A stretch of 33,413 nt of DNA from Polyangiaceae bacterium (GTDB lineage Bacteria; Myxococcota_A; Polyangia; Polyangiales; Polyangiaceae): the NCBI GenBank assembly GCA_009781005.1, contig WQYX01000047.1, forward strand, positions 1-33,413, written 5' to 3'. The position numbers and the translations under genes are program-made. Numbering within the stretch: position 1 is the stretch's first letter; each line of letters begins with the position of its first letter. Below, piece by piece: positions 15,637 to 24,224 of the stretch. Under the pieces are notes generated by a model, which saw nothing but the letters and a program-made list of their open reading frames with translations, was not told where the DNA came from and ran no database searches.

Positions 15637-17318
15637 CACGATGTCGTCCGGGAGTACGTGGATTGCACGAGCCTCTCCTCCCCAACGTTGTACCAAAGCT
15701 CACCGGGTTCGAGTTGTGCGCGCAACCGCTCGTAACCCACAGTTTGCGTGAGCGGCGTGACTTGAACGGTTCCCGATCGACCACGAGTCACGAGGATCGC
15801 GCTCGAGTCAGGTACATAGTTCAACGTAATTGGGCTATGCGTCGTCGCGATCACTTGCGTTGTCTCGCTGATCTCCTCGAGCAAGCCGGCAACACCTCCA
15901 ACGAGCCGTGGATGCAGGCCGTTTTCGATCTCGTCGAGCAACATGATACTTGGACGCTGCTCCCAATAAGGAATGGATGCGATGGCCAGCAGCCTGAGCA
16001 AACCATCGCTTACCTGCTTTGCATTGAAAGATTTCTGCTCACGGTTCCACCGTTCTTTGATGGCCAAATATTTCCATCCATCTTGGCTTTTAGGTTCAAC
16101 ATCTACGAGACGTGGATAGTGCCGACGAACACGCTTGACGAAAGCCGCAAAGTGTTTCGGGTCACGACCTTTCAGTTCATGAAGAAAACTCGCAAGGTTA
16201 TTCCCGCGTTCGCCAACGTGTGTGGCGCTTGCTTGTGAGGGCTCGCGAAGAAGCGTGGGATCGAGCAACCAAAGTGGTCGGATACGCTCGGCCCATTGCT
16301 TGAGGGCAAGAAGACCAGGGTACTTTGCGGCATCTTCTTTCGCGAGCGTTCCAAGCCAGGACTGCGGGTAGGAGAGTGGCGGATACTTGTCATGCTCCGC
16401 TGTCGACTCTCGAATGAGCGTTGCATTTCGCCCTTTCCGATCAAGAAGCAGACGCCACTCTTCATCCTTATCCTTGACGTTGCGAGTATGGACGGTTTCG
16501 GCGGCAATCCCAGGGTACCGGCGTGCACCAAGCGTGAGCTCCCACCTGAGGACCGAGCGACCCATTTCGACTTCGACTCCGAGTGTCATCTTTTGATTGG
16601 CCGATAAGAGATGGGGCAAGTCGAAGTAATCCCACTTGTGTGCATCGAGAAGTTGTTCGATGTTGCCGCGAACGAGCGAACCAAGCACGTTGAGCGCTTG
16701 AAGGACCGTCGACTTTCCAGCACCATTCGGCCCTGCAAGGATCGTCAGTCGAGACGTCTTGATGCGTGTTCCGCGCCCCTTGGTTGTACCGAAGGACTTG
16801 AAATTGCGAATCTCGATAGCGCGCAGCAAAGTTCGCCCGTCATACCGAGAGGCCACGACATTCGGTAATGTGAGTTGCGGCTTTTGGAGCAAGTACGTTC
16901 GGCAACGCCAGAGGCCACCACCACGCTGCGTCGCCATGCTTGGGGTGTCACCAGCACTACGGAGCGACTCGATAATCTCCTCAGCGTCTGCAGGGCCTGG
17001 CGAATCAAGAAGCGTTGGAACGACGCGCATGATGATGTCCGAGGCCTCAATGACGCGTCGAAAAACAGCCGCTTCCTCCGCGGAGCCCGGCTCGGTCTGG
17101 AGTAGCTCGTTACCTTGCGCGCTGAGAACGAGCTGTCCATAACGACGTTCGGCGAGTTTGAGCGCCTCCGCTGCTTCGGCATAATAAGAATGGAACCGCT
17201 CTCCCTTCAGAGTTGCGGCGCGAGCAGCCTCCGCGAGATCGCCAACGCGCGCTGCCTCATTGAGTAACCAACGAAGCTTAGGGAGCGAGCTTATATATGG
17301 AATCTTTGTGCTTGCCAC
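15636..17318 (-). CDS. winged-helix plus OLD-like/AAA_21 ATPase, probable defence ATPase
   Basis: The 560-residue protein has two parts. Residues about 1-150 look like a winged-helix unit (LPKLRWLLNEAARVGD ... LVLSAQGNELLQTEP) of the kind found in restriction- and helicase-associated proteins. The rest is an ABC/SMC-type ATPase: FKSFG, Walker A GPNGAGKST (about 196-204), a long insert, a signature-like VSDGLLRLLA, Walker B MLLDEIENGLHP and switch histidine ATTHSP. This is the layout of OLD/AriA-type defence ATPases. I chose the GTG at 17318, preceded by GAGAGG; GTG/ATG at 17387/17384 would add 22-23 residues. The downstream TOPRIM gene overlaps by one base. The ATPase with a DNA-binding-like N-terminus is an unusual combination. 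Confidence 0.8.
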   Translation of the reverse strand: MASTKIPYISSLPKLRWLLNEAARVGDLAEAARAATLKGERFHSYYAEAAEALKLAERRYGQLVLSAQGNELLQTEPGSAEEAAVFRRVIEASDIIMRVVPTLLDSPGPADAEEIIESLRSAGDTPSMATQRGGGLWRCRTYLLQKPQLTLPNVVASRYDGRTLLRAIEIRNFKSFGTTKGRGTRIKTSRLTILAGPNGAGKSTVLQALNVLGSLVRGNIEQLLDAHKWDYFDLPHLLSANQKMTLGVEVEMGRSVLRWELTLGARRYPGIAAETVHTRNVKDKDEEWRLLLDRKGRNATLIRESTAEHDKYPPLSYPQSWLGTLAKEDAAKYPGLLALKQWAERIRPLWLLDPTLLREPSQASATHVGERGNNLASFLHELKGRDPKHFAAFVKRVRRHYPRLVDVEPKSQDGWKYLAIKERWNREQKSFNAKQVSDGLLRLLAIASIPYWEQRPSIMLLDEIENGLHPRLVGGVAGLLEEISETTQVIATTHSPITLNYVPDSSAILVTRGRSGTVQVTPLTQTVGYERLRAQLEPGELWYNVGEERLVQSTYSRTTS

Positions 17319-17433
17319 CGGAAGCCTCTCGCGAGCCAGTTGGCAGCCGATGCTACCACGTGCGACTCCCTCTTGCGTGGGCATCACGACCTTCCATACG
17401 CTCCGAAGTCACACCCTTCCGCGGGAGACAATC

Positions 17434-17616
17434 ATGAGCAAGGCGAAGACGAAGATCTCGATGAGCAGGAGTGCAAACGAAGATCAGAAAAAGCCCGAGA
17501 TGCTATTTCCGTGTCGCGGAAAGTGGCATCGACGCGTTGAATGCAAGCGCTGTAGCCAGCATGCTGCGCCCCTACGATGTGTTCGACGTGTCGAGTGCGC
17601 GTTCAATGCTGATTGA
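17434..17616 (+). CDS. possible small protein, 60 residues
   Basis: An ATG with a good GGGAG six or so bases upstream opens a 60-codon frame, divergent from the ATPase gene. The first 25 residues are Lys/Ser-rich, and the rest is Arg/Cys-rich where the frame runs into the REP half-palindrome at 17557-17575. It may be a genuine small protein whose end was rewritten by the repeat, or a chance frame. No family recognised. Confidence 0.25.
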   Translation: MSKAKTKISMSRSANEDQKKPEMLFPCRGKWHRRVECKRCSQHAAPLRCVRRVECAFNAD

Positions 17617-17725
17617 CGTGTGTGTAGCAGCTGCAGGCTCCCCTGCCCGCGCGCAGGAAGGCGCGCCCTGAGGTCCCGCCGCAGGCGGGCCGAGGACGCG
17701 CGCCTGACGAGCACGAGGCCAAGGG
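17557..17725. repeat. cluster of palindromic repeat fragments
   Basis: 17557-17575 holds half of the palindrome seen at 11457-11480. 17668-17693 is 26 bases identical, in reverse complement, to 23224-23249 inside element A copy 1, containing GGTCCCGCCGCAGGCGGGCC. CTCCCCTG and AGGGGAG flank the block as a longer inverted pair. A short piece near 17746-17765 (GCGAGACGCGCGGAGGGGTC) resembles 19963-19981. The spacer is a patchwork of repeat debris without a gene. Confidence 0.6.
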
Positions 17726-17768
17726 GAGCACGCGCGATGAGCGAAGCGAGACGCGCGGAGGGGTCTAC

Positions 17769-18791
17769 TCAATTCAAATGATGCTTGTCCGTATTGGATG
17801 AAGCCGGATCGTGATCGAGAAAGACGGTGGTGATCTCGCGCTCGAGAGCCGCCGTAAGTTCAGGCTCGAGCCCGCTCACGGAGCCGGCCGATCGCTCGAC
17901 GTTGCGCTGGTAGATGAAGACGCGAGCCTGAAGTCCGCTTCGCGGATTCGCGTCGTCTCCTTCGTCCGGCGGTCGCGCGTCCACAATCACCATTGCGCGC
18001 GGATCTACGCCGTCGACCACGAGCTCGGCACCCGGGATATCGACGATGTAGACTTCGGCATCGCGCACCCAGCGACCGAGCAGCGCATCGAGCCTCTGAA
18101 CCACGCGCCGGACGATCTGTGCGAACGCATCTGGTGAAGGTGCCCAACTTGGCGGCGGCCGGCTCATATCGAGCGCGCGCGCGCGAAGGAAAGCCTCCAC
18201 CGCGCCGCGCACGTCGCCTGAATCGTCGCGCAAAAGGCCAAGGTAGTAGTGCGCGTCGGCGTGCTCGGGATCGACGCGCACGGCTTCCTCGATATAGGAG
18301 AGCGCCTTTTCGGACTCACCGAGCTCGTAGAAGGCACGCCCGATGAGAAAGACGTAGCTCGATGTTTCGAACGGTGGCTCTGGGAGACGCAGCATGCTTT
18401 TTTTGGCTTCCTCGACGTCGCCCTTTCCGAGCAGCGCATCGACACGGAGAAGGAGACAATCCAAGATCTCCTCCTTGGTCTCGGCATAGTCGAGCGCATC
18501 GTCGCAGAGTGCGATCGCCTCGTCCCACTCCGAGAGCGGATTCATGAGCACCTCGGCGGCATTCAGCATCGCTTCGAGGTAGGTCTCATCGAGCGCGATC
18601 GCTTGCCTGTAATGCTCGAGCGCTTCATCGGTGTCGCCGACCAGCGCGGCAGCGTACCCAAGGAGGTTATGGACTTCAGGCGACTGCGGATCGAGCTCCA
18701 ACGCGCGCCTGGCACACGCGCTCGCTCCGGGCGCATCGCCTTTCTGAGCAAGATCCCAGCCCCGATCGAGGTGCGCGGAGAGTTGGTCCAT
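17769..18791 (-). CDS. TPR protein with a degenerate zincin-like C-terminal domain
   Basis: The 340-residue protein starts MDQLSAHLDRGW. Residues 1-215 consist of tetratricopeptide repeats (ACARRALELDPQSPEVHNLL, ALEHYRQAIALDETYLEAML, ALSYIEEAVRVDPEHADAHY). The C-terminal 120 residues (RRVVQRLDALLGRWV, VYIVDIPGAELV, ARVFIYQRNVER) resemble the small DUF1025/minimal zincin family. Where that family has HExxHHFG, this protein has REITTVFLDHD, so the zinc site is lost. It is probably a cytoplasmic binding or scaffold protein. A longer open frame upstream of 18791 overlaps the divergent aminopeptidase gene and is not real. The zincin link is suggestive rather than firm. Confidence 0.75.
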   Translation of the reverse strand: MDQLSAHLDRGWDLAQKGDAPGASACARRALELDPQSPEVHNLLGYAAALVGDTDEALEHYRQAIALDETYLEAMLNAAEVLMNPLSEWDEAIALCDDALDYAETKEEILDCLLLRVDALLGKGDVEEAKKSMLRLPEPPFETSSYVFLIGRAFYELGESEKALSYIEEAVRVDPEHADAHYYLGLLRDDSGDVRGAVEAFLRARALDMSRPPPSWAPSPDAFAQIVRRVVQRLDALLGRWVRDAEVYIVDIPGAELVVDGVDPRAMVIVDARPPDEGDDANPRSGLQARVFIYQRNVERSAGSVSGLEPELTAALEREITTVFLDHDPASSNTDKHHLN

Positions 18792-18917
18792 CGATCCAAT
18801 CGCCCGTTTTGGCGCAAACGAGCGCCCCACGTCAAGCAAACATACTGGTCCGCGGCGACGTCTGCACGGCCACCCGCGCTTGCGTGGCTTGGCCGATGCA
18901 GCCACGATCTCAAAAAT

Positions 18918-19958
18918 ATGCTCCGCCTGCGTGTCGCCATCGGTGTGCTCTTCGTCGTGGCCGCGGCTGCGGCGGGATGCACGCCGCTGCGCTACGTCAC
19001 GCAAGCGGCAGCGGGCCAGGAGCAGCTCAATGGTCGCGGCATCGCGATCGACGAAGTCGTCGAGCACGACTACCTCGATCGAAGAACGCGCGAGCTTCTC
19101 GTGCATGTTGCACGCATCAAAGCCTTTGGTGAGCGGCACGGACTCCGTCATACAAAAAACTACGAACGCTATCTGTGGCTTGGCCGGCCCGCGGTCGTGT
19201 GGGTCGTCTCCGCGTGCGACCCACTCGCGTTCCGGCCGAAAACCTGGCACTTTCCGGTCGTCGGGAGCCTCACGTACACGGGATGGTTCGATCACGAAGA
19301 GGCACGCGCGTACGCGGGCGATCTCGCGCGGGCCGGGCTCGACATCGACGTGAGACCATCGCCCGCGTACTCGACGCTCGGCTGGTTCGACGATCCGGTG
19401 CTCTCCACGATGCTCGTGCCCGGCGACGAAGCCCTCGGTGAGCTCGCCGAGGTGATCTTGCACGAGACGTTGCACGCGACGTTCTACGTTCCCGGTCAGA
19501 GCACGCTCAACGAAAGCGTCGCGTCGTTTTTCGGCGAGACACTCGCGGTTCGCTACCTCGACGAAGCCATCGGACCAAATTCAAATGAGAAGGAGGCGTT
19601 CGTCGCACTCCTCGCTCGCAGCGAGGAGCGAGGACGCGCCATGCGCGATGCATACTTCGAACTCGAGCGCCTTTATGCGTCACCTCGGTCGCAAGAAGAA
19701 AAGCTCGCCGGCAAGAGCCGCATCACGTCGATGCTTCGCACGACGCTGCATCTCACGATATCGAACGCCACGCTCATCCAGTACAAAACGTATGGCTCGG
19801 GACAGGAAGAACTCGCGGCGCTCTTTCACGCGTGCGGAGAGAGCTACCCGAAGATGCTCTCGGCGCTCGATCGGGTGCGCGCCATCGCGAAGAGCGCGCC
19901 ACCGCACGCCGATCCCGCCAAGCTTCTCGAACCCATCCTCCCCCGCGGATGTAATTAA
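18918..19958 (+). CDS. predicted aminopeptidase lipoprotein (COG4324-like)
   Basis: The 346-residue protein has a leader ending AAAAGC, a lipobox with Cys near residue 20, then LRYVTQAAAGQ, a conserved block near the N-terminus of this family. The catalytic zone shows AEVILHETLHATFYVPGQST and NESVASFFGE: HExxH supplies two zinc ligands and the catalytic Glu, and the following Glu in NESVASFFGE the third ligand. This fits the predicted aminopeptidase family COG4324/PF10023. The substrate is unknown. Anchored by its lipid, it should act in the periplasm. The start ATG at 18918 gives a proper signal peptide; the frame extends upstream to 18249 but overlaps the divergent TPR gene there. Confidence 0.9.
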   Translation: MLRLRVAIGVLFVVAAAAAGCTPLRYVTQAAAGQEQLNGRGIAIDEVVEHDYLDRRTRELLVHVARIKAFGERHGLRHTKNYERYLWLGRPAVVWVVSACDPLAFRPKTWHFPVVGSLTYTGWFDHEEARAYAGDLARAGLDIDVRPSPAYSTLGWFDDPVLSTMLVPGDEALGELAEVILHETLHATFYVPGQSTLNESVASFFGETLAVRYLDEAIGPNSNEKEAFVALLARSEERGRAMRDAYFELERLYASPRSQEEKLAGKSRITSMLRTTLHLTISNATLIQYKTYGSGQEELAALFHACGESYPKMLSALDRVRAIAKSAPPHADPAKLLEPILPRGCN

Positions 19959-19989
19959 GTGGCGAGACGCGCGGTGGGGTCCACTTAAT
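19954..19989. terminator. stop-to-stop hairpin between convergent genes
   Basis: ATTAAGTGG (19954-19962) pairs with CCACTTAAT (19981-19989). The left arm contains the TAA of the aminopeptidase gene (19956-19958), the right arm the TAA of the convergent L,D-transpeptidase gene (19985-19987). The loop is GC-rich. It can serve as a two-way terminator. Confidence 0.65.
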
Positions 19990-21661
19990 CGTGCACGACC
20001 ACGCGGGTGCCGGGGTTGCGGGACGTTGACATCACGCCATGCCACCCCTCCGGCATTTTGGGCTCTGACCATCCAAAGAGGGCCTTGGCATCCATGGGTG
20101 CCAGATTCACGCATCCATGGCTCTGCGTCCGGCCAAAGTTGTTATGCCAGAATGCTCCGTGCAGCGCGTAACTGCCATTGAAATACATAATCCATGGCAC
20201 GTCCTCGAGGGAGTACGGGCCGTCGCTCGCCACGTCGCCGTCCATGGTGGCTGCGATATGCTTCTCGCGGATGCGGAAGGAACCCGTCGGGGTGCGGTGG
20301 TCCTTCTCCTTATCCACGTAGTTCTTCTTGCCAGTGGAAACCGCGGTGGCAAAGACTGCCCTATCCCCTTCGAACGCAACGAGCGTTTGCGACGTGAGGT
20401 TAACGTCGATCCATTTCTCATTGGGCGCGAGATCTTTGGGCGGATCGCCGGGCTTCGTCTTGATGCCATCGGAAGCCCTCATCCAATAGCCCTCGCCGGT
20501 CTCGTCGTACGCGGCGCCGTTGATGGTGACGCTGTCGCCCGTGAGGCGCACGACGGTCTGACGCGGGATCGATTCGCCCGTTGTCACGGCCTTGCGGCTC
20601 GCGCTCAGGGCGTACTTGCGCGCTCTGGTGGAGAGGACGATGCCGACTTGGGGGGCCTTGCCATTGCTTTCTGCGGACGCGTCGAACCAGAGTCCGTGAA
20701 ACTCGCTGGGGGTCTTGTTGACGTAGATACGATCGAACGGCGCGATGAGGCCGCTCGTCGTGCGCCACCACCGAGCGCCGTTCGACGTGAAGTCTTTGTC
20801 GAGCGCGAGGTAGAAGCCTTTGACCATGCGGCGCGCGATGGGCCCCTCGCCTTTGAGCTCGTCGAGCGTGATCTGCGGCTTGCCGCCGTCGTAGTCGCGC
20901 AAATACCAAGGAACGCCCGCGTCGAGCGCGTCGCCGTCCGATGATTCCGTGGCGATCGTCCGCGTGAGGGAGAGAGCGGAGGCACCCGCGTCGAGATCGC
21001 TCTGCGCCGTTTCATCCTCGCTCATACGCGGCTTCGGCTTGCGCGGAGCGAGCCACGGCTCGAGCCGCGCGCGTTCCTCGCGCGACGGGATTTGCCGATA
21101 GAGCGGCGTGCCGTTCGTCACGTTGTAACCGTAGTCGTACGGCAAAGAAGAGACGGTGTCGGGCGGATGCGGCGCGTACTTGATGCGCGGATGATTCAAA
21201 TCCAAAGTTGCATATTTTCCGCAAACGAAGCCGCCCTGAACGATCTCGTACCAGCCTTCTTTGCAGTTCGATTTTGGATGCGCCTCGGGGATGACCGGAA
21301 CGCGCGAGCCCTGACGGATGTAGCCGAGTCTGACGCTGCCCGAGCGATCGTTCGGCTTTCGATCTTCCTTCGCCCACTCCATGTCGCTCATCACGGGCGT
21401 TTGCATGTAGAGTGCACCAATGAAGGGGCCGTCCACGGCAGCGCCAGCATCCTCCTTGGGCGCGGCCGCTTGGCTCGCAGTGCCGGCATCGCGCGGTTCG
21501 GCTGCACCTTCAGGAGATGCGGAAGCTTGTGGTGCTGCGGTTTTCGCAGGAGCAGGACCGGGCACCGGTTTGCGTTCGGTGCACGCGGTGAAGATCGCCG
21601 CGATGGCTGCGATCCCAATCACGCAGGCCACGCCGAGGGTTCTGACAGGACGAGGAAACAT
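19985..21661 (-). CDS. L,D-transpeptidase (YkuD) lipoprotein
   Basis: The 558-residue protein starts at the ATG at 21661 with GAGAGGAG just upstream. The leader ends IFTAC, a lipobox, followed by a Pro/Ala/Glu linker. The middle 300 residues contain SH3-like and strand-rich segments with several W and Y residues. The C-terminal domain is a YkuD fold: HRTPTGSFRI, then HGAFWHNNFG and SHGCVNL, whose Cys is the nucleophile that forms 3-3 peptidoglycan crosslinks or attaches proteins to the wall. It acts in the periplasm. It is long for the family because of the middle region. Convergent with the aminopeptidase gene. Confidence 0.92.
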   Translation of the reverse strand: MFPRPVRTLGVACVIGIAAIAAIFTACTERKPVPGPAPAKTAAPQASASPEGAAEPRDAGTASQAAAPKEDAGAAVDGPFIGALYMQTPVMSDMEWAKEDRKPNDRSGSVRLGYIRQGSRVPVIPEAHPKSNCKEGWYEIVQGGFVCGKYATLDLNHPRIKYAPHPPDTVSSLPYDYGYNVTNGTPLYRQIPSREERARLEPWLAPRKPKPRMSEDETAQSDLDAGASALSLTRTIATESSDGDALDAGVPWYLRDYDGGKPQITLDELKGEGPIARRMVKGFYLALDKDFTSNGARWWRTTSGLIAPFDRIYVNKTPSEFHGLWFDASAESNGKAPQVGIVLSTRARKYALSASRKAVTTGESIPRQTVVRLTGDSVTINGAAYDETGEGYWMRASDGIKTKPGDPPKDLAPNEKWIDVNLTSQTLVAFEGDRAVFATAVSTGKKNYVDKEKDHRTPTGSFRIREKHIAATMDGDVASDGPYSLEDVPWIMYFNGSYALHGAFWHNNFGRTQSHGCVNLAPMDAKALFGWSEPKMPEGWHGVMSTSRNPGTRVVVHD

Positions 21662-21794
21662 CCGCGCTCCTCTCTGCCAAAGAGTCGGGGAAAGAGCCAA
21701 TTTTTCGCTTCGGGAACAAGATTGTGAGCTATCGACAAGTGCTTGGTCATGCCCGTTGCTTCGTCCTACGGTGCGTTCGTGAGCAGGGTCGTCC

Positions 21795-23162
21795 GTGGCG
21801 AGTAAGGCGTATGCACTTCGCGGCAACCCGGAACGTGGCGCCACCGAGATCGCACCGACGGCGCCGCACGCAACGCCCCACGCGGGCGCCGACAAGAGCG
21901 GTCCGGCTCGCTTCTGGGCAACCCGCGCGTTGCGTACGGCCGGCGTGATCGCGCTCGCCGCGTCACTCGTCGCGCACGGCATCTTCACGCCGTGGGAGCT
22001 CTTGCCGAAGCGATCGGGCGTCAAGTTCAAGGACGTCGAAGGCGAGCTCACGATCCCGATCGATTTGCTCGGCGAAGAAGCGCCACCGCCGCCGCCACCA
22101 CCAACGGAGACGCACGAGACTCCGAACGAGAAAGACACCCATTCTCCTCTGGCGCATAAGCCCGATGCATCGGCGCCGAAGCACAAGCTCGATGCCGGGG
22201 CAGACGCTTCTCTGCAGGCGACCGACGCAGGAGCCGACGCGGGCGTGGATGCGGGCGCGAGCGGTCCGCGCGATCCGGGATCGATGATCGGCATGGCGGG
22301 CCTGGTGACGGCCGGGCAGGTGAACGTCACGCTGCTCGTGAACGTCGCGGTCATCCGGAAGAACTCCGTGGGTGCGCGCATGGGACCGCTCCTCATGGCG
22401 ATCCCGCAGTGGCAGGAGTTTATGCGAGGATCCGAGACCGCCGTCGATCCCATTCGCGATACCGATTGGATCCTCATCTACGGGCCGTCACTCATTCACA
22501 CCGATCGCGACGCGGTGCTCGTCCGTTATTCGGTATCCGACGAACTCGTCGACGACGCCATCGACGCGATTGCTGCAAATTACAAAGGAGGCGGCGCGTT
22601 CGACGCGGGCGTGCCGGGCGTGAAGTCCTCACTCGGACACGCGGACAACGCCGAGCGAGTCTTCTTGCGCGTGCAGCCGCACGTGCTCGTGGTCGTTCCA
22701 AAGGACAAGGCGAACGAGTTTGCACGCGTGCTCAAGCGCGCGCCCGTTTCACCGAGGGTTCGCCCCGGAGAAGCCATGCGGCTCACGGTGAAAGATCCGT
22801 GGAAGCAGGTTGTGATCCCGGGACTGAAATTCGACAAGTCGCTGAGCGAGCTAAGACTCTGGATCGTGCCGCGCGCATCCGACGGCGGCGCCGACGTGTT
22901 CGCGGAGGGCGACTGCACGGACGAAGCGGCGGCAGCCGACACGGCCAACGTGCTGACGGATCTCATTGCCCGACAAAACTCGTCGGCGTTCGTGCGAATC
23001 GCGACGCGCGGTCTTCTCAACGGCGCGCGCGTCGTGGCCGACGGCACGCTCGTGAAGCTCCATATCTCGGCGAGCCGAGATCAGCTCGAGTCAGTCTTTC
23101 AGACCGCAGGAGCCTTCCTCGGCGCCGCCGTTGAACCGCCACCCGGCGCACCACCTCGCTGA
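21795..23162 (+). CDS. membrane-anchored protein with Pro/Asp-rich linker, unknown function
   Basis: The 455-residue protein has a short cytoplasmic N-terminus, one hydrophobic helix (AGVIALAASLVAHGIF, about 49-64), a PPPPPPPT stretch and a long Ala/Asp-rich linker to about residue 150. A folded periplasmic domain of about 300 residues follows (VNVTLLVNVAVIRKNSVGAR ... WILIYGPSLIHTDRDAVLVR). The layout resembles TonB-type spacers, but I see no TonB C-terminal motif and recognise no family. The start is a GTG at 21795. The TGA stop at 23160-23162 is also the target duplication of element A copy 1, which starts at the next base. Confidence 0.75.
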   Translation: MASKAYALRGNPERGATEIAPTAPHATPHAGADKSGPARFWATRALRTAGVIALAASLVAHGIFTPWELLPKRSGVKFKDVEGELTIPIDLLGEEAPPPPPPPTETHETPNEKDTHSPLAHKPDASAPKHKLDAGADASLQATDAGADAGVDAGASGPRDPGSMIGMAGLVTAGQVNVTLLVNVAVIRKNSVGARMGPLLMAIPQWQEFMRGSETAVDPIRDTDWILIYGPSLIHTDRDAVLVRYSVSDELVDDAIDAIAANYKGGGAFDAGVPGVKSSLGHADNAERVFLRVQPHVLVVVPKDKANEFARVLKRAPVSPRVRPGEAMRLTVKDPWKQVVIPGLKFDKSLSELRLWIVPRASDGGADVFAEGDCTDEAAAADTANVLTDLIARQNSSAFVRIATRGLLNGARVVADGTLVKLHISASRDQLESVFQTAGAFLGAAVEPPPGAPPR

Positions 23163-23352
23163 GAGCGTGTAGGGCAGCCTGCTGTGCGAAATCGATTCGG
23201 CTTCGCCGGCGCCTTCGGCGCTGTCGGCCCGCCTGCGGCGGGACCTCAGGTGGGCGCTGCGGTGCCTGCGCACGTACGACAAGTACGCTTTCGCGGGCTC
23301 CTCGCGCTCCGCCCTAGCCTCGACTCGCTCGCGACGGCTGCCCTACACGCTC
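23163..23352 (+). mobile_element. element A, copy 1 (complete, 190 bp)
   Basis: Inverted ends GAGCGTGTAGGGCAGCC and GGCTGCCCTACACGCTC are flanked by TGA on both sides (23160-23162 and 23353-23355), a 3-bp target duplication. The interior is a series of palindromes (GGCGCCTTCGGCGC, GCCCGCCTGCGGCGGG, CGTACGACAAGTACG). It encodes no protein. Related copies lie at 28739-29055 and 32390-32498, with an end remnant near 26324-26347. The TNA-type duplication fits the IS1031 subgroup of the IS5 family, so a miniature element moved by such a transposase is the best reading. Confidence 0.85.
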
Positions 23353-23362
23353 TGAGATTCGG

Positions 23363-23444
23363 TTCGTCGCCGTCGCGGTCAACGATCACGATCACGTTCG
23401 TTGTCGTAGTCGTTGACGTGGTCTTTGACGGCGACGGCGACGAA
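23363..23444. repeat. GACG/CGTC-rich intergenic repeat, copy 2
   Basis: The block starts TTCGTCGCCGTCGCGGTCAA and ends GGCGACGGCGACGAA, long imperfect inverted arms that could fold into one extended hairpin. It is related to 5071-5165 and, in reverse complement, to 28570-28658 (shared GTCAAAGACCACGTCAACG). It lies just beyond element A copy 1. The rest of the spacer up to 23619 shows nothing recognisable. Confidence 0.65.
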
Positions 23445-23619
23445 ACGCGGGAACGGATCAAGACATCGCTGACTCGACCGCTTTCAAGTTGACGTGAGGT
23501 CGAGGCGGGGCCGAGCAGCGGACCGGAATAGCCTGTTCTGGCTTTGAGGACCGCAGCGCAGGCCCCAACGATGAGATCACGTCAAATCGAAAGCGGTCTC
23601 GTGATAATGAGGGCGCGTG

Positions 23620-24105
23620 ATGATTCACGCGCGGCTCCTTCGTCTCAGCGTTCTTCTCGCTCTCGTCGCGACGGGTTCATTCGCGATCGTCGGTTGTTCG
23701 AAAAAGGTTGGCGAGCCGGCGAGCAGCTTCAAGCCCACCGAAGCGCCAAAGCTGCCGGCAGGACCCGACAAGCTCCAGATCGTCGACACCAAGGTCGGCA
23801 CCGGCCCCGAGGCAAAAGCCGGCGACACCGTAAAGGTGCATTATACAGGTATGCTCCTCAACGGGAAGGAGTTCGACAGCTCGCGCGACAGGGAACCATT
23901 CGAGATCTCCCTTGGCACGGGGCAAGTCATCAAAGGATGGGACGAGGGTCTGCCAGGCATGCGCGTCGGCGGCAAACGCACCCTCACCATTCCTTCCGAC
24001 TTGGCCTACGGCGAGGACGGCAGCGGCGACAAGATCCCACCCAACGCCGCGTTGAAGTTCGATATCGAGCTCGTCGAGATCGTCCATGCTGACGCAACCC
24101 AATAG
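23620..24105 (+). CDS. FKBP-type peptidyl-prolyl isomerase lipoprotein
   Basis: The 161-residue protein has a leader ending AIVGC, a lipobox, a short linker and a single FKBP domain from about residue 55. Hallmarks are VHYTGMLLNGKEFDSS, FEISLGTGQVIKGWDEGLPG and GGKRTLTIPSDLAYG, ending FDIELVEI. The active-site aromatic and Asp residues are present, so cis-trans prolyl isomerase activity is expected. Lipid anchoring places it in the periplasm as a folding helper. GTG at 23617 and ATG at 23620 are adjacent starts; GAGGG upstream fits the ATG. A degraded REP palindrome follows directly at the stop codon. Confidence 0.93.
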   Translation: MIHARLLRLSVLLALVATGSFAIVGCSKKVGEPASSFKPTEAPKLPAGPDKLQIVDTKVGTGPEAKAGDTVKVHYTGMLLNGKEFDSSRDREPFEISLGTGQVIKGWDEGLPGMRVGGKRTLTIPSDLAYGEDGSGDKIPPNAALKFDIELVEIVHADATQ

Positions 24106-24224
24106 GATGGGCGCAGCATGGTGCTAAGGATCCTACACATTTTTCAATCCTTGGCGTTTTGACTCACACGCGCCACGATGCACCTCGGAAAAACAAGCAC
24201 ACCGAACGCATCGCTCCGAGCCAC

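Noticed and set aside
18249..18917. Upstream extension of the aminopeptidase frame
   Set aside because: It overlaps the divergent TPR gene, and the ATG at 18918 gives a proper lipoprotein signal peptide.
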